Below, in pieces: positions 6,226-8,949 of a stretch of 8,949 nucleotides of DNA. The notes beneath the pieces were generated by a model. That model searched no databases. It was not told the DNA's origin and saw nothing but the letters and a program-made list of their open reading frames with translations. Positions within the stretch are counted from its first letter, which is position 1. Each line of letters opens with the position of its first letter. Origin of the DNA: an uncultured Bacilli bacterium (lineage in GTDB: Bacteria > Bacillota_I > Bacilli_A > RF39 > UBA660); assembly GCA_944363805.1 (NCBI GenBank), contig CALVVH010000048.1, forward strand, positions 1 through 8,949, in the 5' to 3' direction. The position numbers and the translations under genes were made by a program.

Positions 6226-6615
6226 ATGTTTTTCTTGATAATCGATATTTTAATTTATAGTTATACCCCATATTTATCTTATTTTTTCTTACTGAATTTA
6301 AATACCAAGAGTTATGTTTACAATCTAAGTATAGCCATTTTAATTGACCAATTATTAATGCACACCTTTCTTTATAACGCTTTAATAATAACGATTCTTT
6401 TTCTTATTAGAAGATTATTAATCAAAGTAAACTATCACAATTTTAGTATCTACTGGCTAATAAACATGGCATTAATATTACTTTACTATATAATTGGTAT
6501 TATCATTTTTGGTAATATAAGTTGGATAAAACTTTTACAAGTCTTAATTATTAATGGTATTTTCATTGCCATATGTTATAAAAAGGATTCTTTGAACATA
6601 AAATGCTTTAGGTGA
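6226..6615 (+). CDS. mreD: Probable rod shape-determining protein MreD
   Basis: This highly hydrophobic protein begins 1 nt after the mreC stop, with GGTGGT (6212-6217) as ribosome site. Roughly four membrane segments are visible, near residues 5-25, 30-65, 75-95 and 100-120, with basic residues between the second and third (RRLLIKVNYH). MreD is a polytopic elongasome partner of MreC and is poorly conserved, so the assignment rests on the position directly after mreC, the topology and the absence of another candidate. At 129 residues it is short for the family (about 160-175). It ends at a TGA that overlaps the ribosome binding site of the next gene (AGGTGA, 6610-6615). Confidence 0.72.
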   Translation: MFFLIIDILIYSYTPYLSYFFLLNLNTKSYVYNLSIAILIDQLLMHTFLYNALIITILFLIRRLLIKVNYHNFSIYWLINMALILLYYIIGIIIFGNISWIKLLQVLIINGIFIAICYKKDSLNIKCFR

Positions 6616-6621
6616 TTATCC

Positions 6622-7218
6622 ATGGATGAATATCTAAAGATGCATAAAAGCAAGAGAAAGAAAAATAGTAATTTCCGTACCACCCCAAGAAAAATATTTA
6701 ATAAGTATCTTACTCGTTTTATGCTTGCAATCATCTTTTTCCTAGTAAGTATCATATTTACCAATATTAGCGATAAAAATCTTCTTTTATATAAAGAATA
6801 TGTTTTAACAGAATCCTTGCCATTTACCAAGATAAAAGGATGGTATGAAGACTTATTTGGTGAAGTCTTGCCAAAAGATGATAATACGATGACAGTCTTT
6901 GATGGCAAAATCATCTATAAAGAAATAAGTGATTATGCTGATGGTGAACGTCTTACGATAAGTTCACACTCGTTAGTTAATAGTTTAGCAAGTGGTGTAG
7001 TGGTCTTTGCAGGAGAAAAAGATAACTATGGCAACACCATCATTATTCAGGGAATCGACGGCGCCGATATTTGGTATGGTAATTTAGAAAATGTTTCCGT
7101 AAATCTTTATGATTACGTTGAAGAAGGTACTGTAATCGGTGAAACAGCTGATGAATATCTATATCTAGTAATAAAAAAAGACAATGAATATATAAAATAT
7201 GAAGATTATCAAAATTAA
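6622..7218 (+). CDS. spoIVFA: Stage IV sporulation protein FA (degenerate LytM/M23 domain)
   Basis: In B. subtilis, SpoIVFA anchors and stabilises the SpoIVFB protease with BofA in the outer forespore membrane. It holds the protease inactive until SpoIVB cleaves SpoIVFA. Here a basic N-terminal tail (residues 1-32, KSKRKKNS) precedes one transmembrane helix (33-47), a linker and a C-terminal M23-like domain from about residue 110. The fold signature SGVVVFAGEKDNYGNTIII (124-142) is clear. The metal ligands are missing: WYGNLENV (151-158) replaces the usual YaHL, and LYLVIKK near the end replaces HLHFE. It should therefore be a binding domain, not a peptidase. It is 198 residues, shorter than the 264 of B. 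subtilis. AGGTGA (6610-6615) sets the start. It overlaps spoIVFB by 20 nt. Confidence 0.85.
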   Translation: MDEYLKMHKSKRKKNSNFRTTPRKIFNKYLTRFMLAIIFFLVSIIFTNISDKNLLLYKEYVLTESLPFTKIKGWYEDLFGEVLPKDDNTMTVFDGKIIYKEISDYADGERLTISSHSLVNSLASGVVVFAGEKDNYGNTIIIQGIDGADIWYGNLENVSVNLYDYVEEGTVIGETADEYLYLVIKKDNEYIKYEDYQN

Positions 7219-7942
7219 TTTTTTAACTATCTATTTCTTGCTCCTTCTTTTCTTGTGTGGATATTTAAAAATTGGTTTAATAATATTTAGCATTGTTATC
7301 ATTCATGAATTCGGCCATGTATTTTTTATAAAACTTTTTAAATACCAAATTATTTCTATTACTATCTATCCCTTCGGGGGAATGACAAAAGTTAACAAAG
7401 ATCTTAATACACCCATAAATAAAGAATTACTAATTGCTTTCGGTGGCATATTTTTTCAGCTTCTTTTTGGTCTAATTATTGGGCAATTACCTCTAAGTGT
7501 ATTAACTAAAAATATTTTTAACCAATATAATCTAAGTATCCTTATTTTTAATCTGCTCCCAATCATCCCTTTAGATGGCAGTATCATTTTCAATGCAGTT
7601 TTAAATAAATTCTTTTCTTTTAAGGCATCATATTATTTATACTTTTTTGTTTCATGTTTAGGCATTGTTTTATATCTTATTAGCAATTATTGGTTCTCTT
7701 TAAATAATTATCTAATTACTTCTTTATTTATGATTAAAACTTTTTATGCCTACAAAAACCATAATTATTTGTTCAATAGATTTTTATTAGAACGATATTT
7801 AAATAAATATGAATTTAAATACCTTAGTACTAGGGAAGGAAACTTAGATATTTTAAAACTGGATACTTATCAATATTTTAAAGAAAATAAAAAAATCGTG
7901 GGAGAAGATAAAAAATTACAGGAAAAGTTTGACAAGTTCTAG
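7199..7942 (+). CDS. spoIVFB: Intramembrane metalloprotease SpoIVFB (M50 family)
   Basis: This site-2 protease cuts pro-sigma-K in the mother cell during sporulation in B. subtilis. The zinc site is complete: HEFGH at residues 36-40 inside the second hydrophobic segment, and the third ligand D126 in NLLPIIPLDGS (118-128). PFGGM (58-62) and AFGGIFFQ (80-87) are further family features. The membrane core, about 5-6 helices, ends near residue 190 and is followed by RFLLERYL. Only 54 residues remain from that point, too few for a full ATP-binding CBS domain as in the roughly 288-residue B. subtilis protein, so that regulation may be reduced. The start ATG has no ribosome site and lies within spoIVFA, so translational coupling is likely; an in-frame stop directly upstream rules out an earlier start. 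The last codons overlap the rplU promoter. Confidence 0.92.
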   Translation: MKIIKINFLTIYFLLLLFLCGYLKIGLIIFSIVIIHEFGHVFFIKLFKYQIISITIYPFGGMTKVNKDLNTPINKELLIAFGGIFFQLLFGLIIGQLPLSVLTKNIFNQYNLSILIFNLLPIIPLDGSIIFNAVLNKFFSFKASYYLYFFVSCLGIVLYLISNYWFSLNNYLITSLFMIKTFYAYKNHNYLFNRFLLERYLNKYEFKYLSTREGNLDILKLDTYQYFKENKKIVGEDKKLQEKFDKF

Positions 7943-7957
7943 AATTTTGGGTATAAT
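7929..7957 (+). promoter_or_regulatory. Consensus promoter of the rplU-prp-rpmA operon
   Basis: TTGACA (7929-7934), 17 bp, TATAAT (7952-7957): both hexamers and the spacing are perfect. The -35 box lies within the final codons of spoIVFB. Transcription should start near 7964, giving a leader of about 98 nt before rplU. Confidence 0.9.
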
Positions 7958-7981
7958 TGATATGTTTTTAAGTAGTTTCTT

Positions 7982-8056
7982 AAAAAACCGCACTGAAAAG
8001 GTTTGAGAAAACTAATGTTAGTTACCTTAAAGGCGCGACTTCGAAAGTAAGGAGGT
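7982..8056 (+). ncRNA. Structured rplU leader, candidate L21 leader
   Basis: The leader between promoter and rplU holds three small helices. AAACC (7985-7989) pairs with GGTTT (8000-8004), AACTA (8010-8014) with TAGTT (8019-8023), and ACTT (8038-8041) with AAGT (8045-8048). In addition, CCTTA (8025-8029) can pair with TAAGG (8048-8052), which is the 5' half of the rplU Shine-Dalgarno AAGGAGGT (8049-8056). Low-GC Gram-positive rplU genes are known to carry an autoregulatory L21 leader (Rfam family L21_leader). Location and size match, but I cannot run the covariance model. Regulation by L21 binding that hides the ribosome site is an inference. Confidence 0.6.
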
Positions 8057-8061
8057 ATGAA

Positions 8062-8358
8062 ATGAAAGCTATATTTGAAACAGGTGGAAAACAATATTAT
8101 GTTGCTGAAGGCGATGTTATCTACGTAGAAAAATTAGATGCTGAAGTTGGTAGCGAAGTAAAATTTGATAAAGTTTTATTTGCTAATGGTGTTGCTGGAA
8201 ATCCTTATGTTGATAAGGTAAGTGTTGTTTGTACTGTAGAAAAACAAGGTAAAAATAAAAAGATTAAAGTGTTTAAGTACAGACCTAAGAAAAAATATCG
8301 TAAGACTCAAGGACACCGTCAACCATACACAAAATTAGTAGTAAAGAAGATTGGTTAA
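8062..8358 (+). CDS. rplU: Large-subunit ribosomal protein bL21
   Basis: bL21 binds 23S rRNA in the 50S subunit. The 98-residue length is normal. The N-terminus [20 protein letters not shown] and the C-terminal block [19 protein letters not shown] are the family's hallmark sequences, the latter being the basic RNA-binding end. The start follows a perfect AAGGAGGT (8049-8056) with 5-nt spacing. It heads the rplU-prp-rpmA operon, the arrangement usual in Firmicutes. Codons are markedly biased to GCT, GGT, CGT and GTT, as expected for a highly expressed gene. The stop TAA shares its last base with the ATG of prp (TAATG), so prp is probably translated by reinitiation. Confidence 0.97.
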   Translation: MKAIFETGGKQYYVAEGDVIYVEKLDAEVGSEVKFDKVLFANGVAGNPYVDKVSVVCTVEKQGKNKKIKVFKYRPKKKYRKTQGHRQPYTKLVVKKIG

Positions 8359-8660
8359 TGATTAGAGTTAATATTAAAAATAATCAAATTATTGTTACTG
8401 GTCATGCTGATTTTGCTGATTATGGTAAGGATATCGTTTGTGCAAGTGCATCAAGTATTATTATAACTAGCATCAACGTTTGTCTTAGATTTGATGCTCA
8501 TTCTTTGGAATACAAAGAAGAGAAGGATAAACTTACTATCGATATTAAGAGTGAGGCAGACGATATTAAATTGATAATCGAAAATATGATTTATATGCTA
8601 GAAGAACTAGCAGAAACTTATAATAAAAATATAAAAATAGTAAAGGAGGAAGACAGATGA
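8358..8660 (+). CDS. prp: Ribosomal-processing cysteine protease Prp (YsxB)
   Basis: Prp removes the N-terminal extension of ribosomal protein L27 in Firmicutes, a step essential in Staphylococcus aureus because uncut L27 blocks the peptidyl transferase centre. The catalytic pair is visible: H16 in [12 protein letters not shown] and C28 in IVCASAS. The usual spacing is kept, with the glycine-containing loop between them. The C-terminal half, an acidic strand followed by a long helix, is typical of this small fold, as is the length of 100 residues. It begins in the last base of the rplU stop and has no strong ribosome site. It ends in an ATGA overlap with rpmA. Its substrate is encoded immediately downstream. 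Confidence 0.95.
   Translation: MIRVNIKNNQIIVTGHADFADYGKDIVCASASSIIITSINVCLRFDAHSLEYKEEKDKLTIDIKSEADDIKLIIENMIYMLEELAETYNKNIKIVKEEDR
8642..8649 (+). promoter_or_regulatory. rpmA ribosome binding site (decides the start)
   Basis: AAAGGAGG ends 7 nt before ATG 8657 and 16 nt before the alternative in-frame ATG 8666. The spacing favours the upstream start, giving the N-terminus [12 protein letters not shown] rather than MKLNIQLFA. Either way the Prp recognition sequence is present. Confidence 0.8.
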
Positions 8661-8941
8661 ATTTCATGAAGTTAAACATCCAATTATTTGCGCATGTTAA
8701 GGCTCAAGGTTCTACTAAAAACGGTCGTGACTCTGCTGGACGTAGATTAGGTGCTAAGGCTAGTGATGGTCAAATAGTTACTGCTGGATCAATTATCTAT
8801 CGTCAAAGAGGAACAAAGATTTATCCTGGTACAAATGTTGGAATGGGTAAAGACCACACACTATTTGCTAAAGTTGCTGGTGTAGTAAAATATGAAAGAT
8901 CTGGTAAAAATAGAAAGAAAGTAAGTGTTTACGAAGCGTAA
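8657..8941 (+). CDS. rpmA: Large-subunit ribosomal protein bL27 with Prp-cleavable extension
   Basis: bL27 reaches into the peptidyl transferase centre and helps place the tRNA acceptor ends. The mature region starts [20 protein letters not shown], matching the conserved GSTxNGRDS core, and continues with [26 protein letters not shown], both diagnostic. Residues 1-12 ([12 protein letters not shown]) form an extension resembling the S. aureus cleavage sequence MLKLNLQFFA. Cutting after A12 would expose H13. Length is 94 residues. The gene overlaps prp by 4 nt and closes the operon. Its last six codons form the ascending arm and loop of a terminator-like hairpin. Confidence 0.97.
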   Translation: MNFMKLNIQLFAHVKAQGSTKNGRDSAGRRLGAKASDGQIVTAGSIIYRQRGTKIYPGTNVGMGKDHTLFAKVAGVVKYERSGKNRKKVSVYEA

Positions 8942-8949
8942 GCACTTTT
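8923..8949 (+). terminator. Terminator hairpin overlapping the end of rpmA
   Basis: An 11-bp stem runs from 8923-8933 (AAGTGTTTACG) to 8937-8947 (CGTAAGCACTT), with loop AAG and a single G-U pair at 8928/8942. It is followed by T's up to the window edge (8946-8949). The rpmA stop codon TAA (8939-8941) sits in the descending arm. The full T-tract lies beyond the window, so termination is probable but not proven. Confidence 0.75.

Noticed and set aside
6576..6914. 112-codon open frame on the minus strand across the mreD/spoIVFA junction
   Set aside because: It lies antisense to two supported genes, has no ribosome site or promoter of note, and its composition is that of a reverse complement of membrane-protein coding sequence.
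1..8949. Mycoplasma-type genetic code, suggested by the AT richness and MtaB/RecD2/MreC sizes
   Set aside because: TGA acts as the stop for mtaB, mreD and prp exactly at gene junctions, and tryptophans in the proteins are encoded by TGG.
1..8949. Mobile elements, CRISPR arrays, tRNA or rRNA genes
   Set aside because: I saw no transposase or integrase motifs, no regularly spaced repeats, no tRNA-like cloverleaf or CCA-ended segment, and no rRNA sequence on either strand.

Overview
The window is AT-rich chromosomal DNA from a low-GC Firmicute, most likely a compact-genome member of the Bacilli. The gene order spoIIB-like, mreC, mreD, spoIVFA, spoIVFB, rplU, prp, rpmA is a shortened version of the classical Bacillus subtilis spoIIB-to-rpmA block. 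UGA serves as a stop codon for mtaB, mreD and prp, so this is not a mycoplasma-type code 4 genome. Two homologues of sporulation proteins (a SpoIIB-like SPOR protein and the SpoIVFA/SpoIVFB pair) suggest an endospore-forming lineage or one recently derived from it. I cannot name the species.

Region 1 (1-4333): after the last codons of an unidentified upstream gene and a weak terminator, a consensus promoter (TTGACA, 17 bp, TATAAT with an extended -10) reads into a four-gene operon. It encodes a 160-residue membrane-anchored protein of unknown function, the tRNA methylthiotransferase MtaB, the helicase RecD2 and a 53-residue membrane peptide. A bidirectional terminator ends the operon. Four copies of TTGACA/TGTCAA surround the promoter and start site and look like an operator or a switchable leader hairpin.

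Region 2 (4321-5016, minus strand): one convergent orphan gene of 231 codons, unrecognised, with a consensus promoter. Its stop codon lies in the loop of the shared terminator.

Region 3 (5108-7942): a tightly packed plus-strand cluster. It holds a small SPOR-domain protein at the SpoIIB position, MreC and MreD (elongasome scaffold), a catalytically dead LytM-type SpoIVFA and the intramembrane metalloprotease SpoIVFB, which in B. subtilis activates pro-sigma-K in the mother cell. maf, radC, mreB, minC and minD, which separate these genes in B. subtilis, are absent here.

Region 4 (7929-8949): a consensus promoter buried in the 3' end of spoIVFB drives a structured leader (candidate L21 leader) and the ribosomal operon rplU-prp-rpmA. 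Prp is the cysteine protease that trims the N-terminal extension of L27, and that extension is present in this rpmA. The operon appears to end in a long hairpin that overlaps the last codons of rpmA at the window edge.

I see no mobile element, CRISPR array, tRNA or rRNA gene. No completely novel multi-gene system is evident. The most unusual points are the operator-like array at 87-150, the unrecognised 231-residue and 160-residue proteins, the minimal sporulation/shape cluster, and the repeated overlap of coding ends with regulatory structures.
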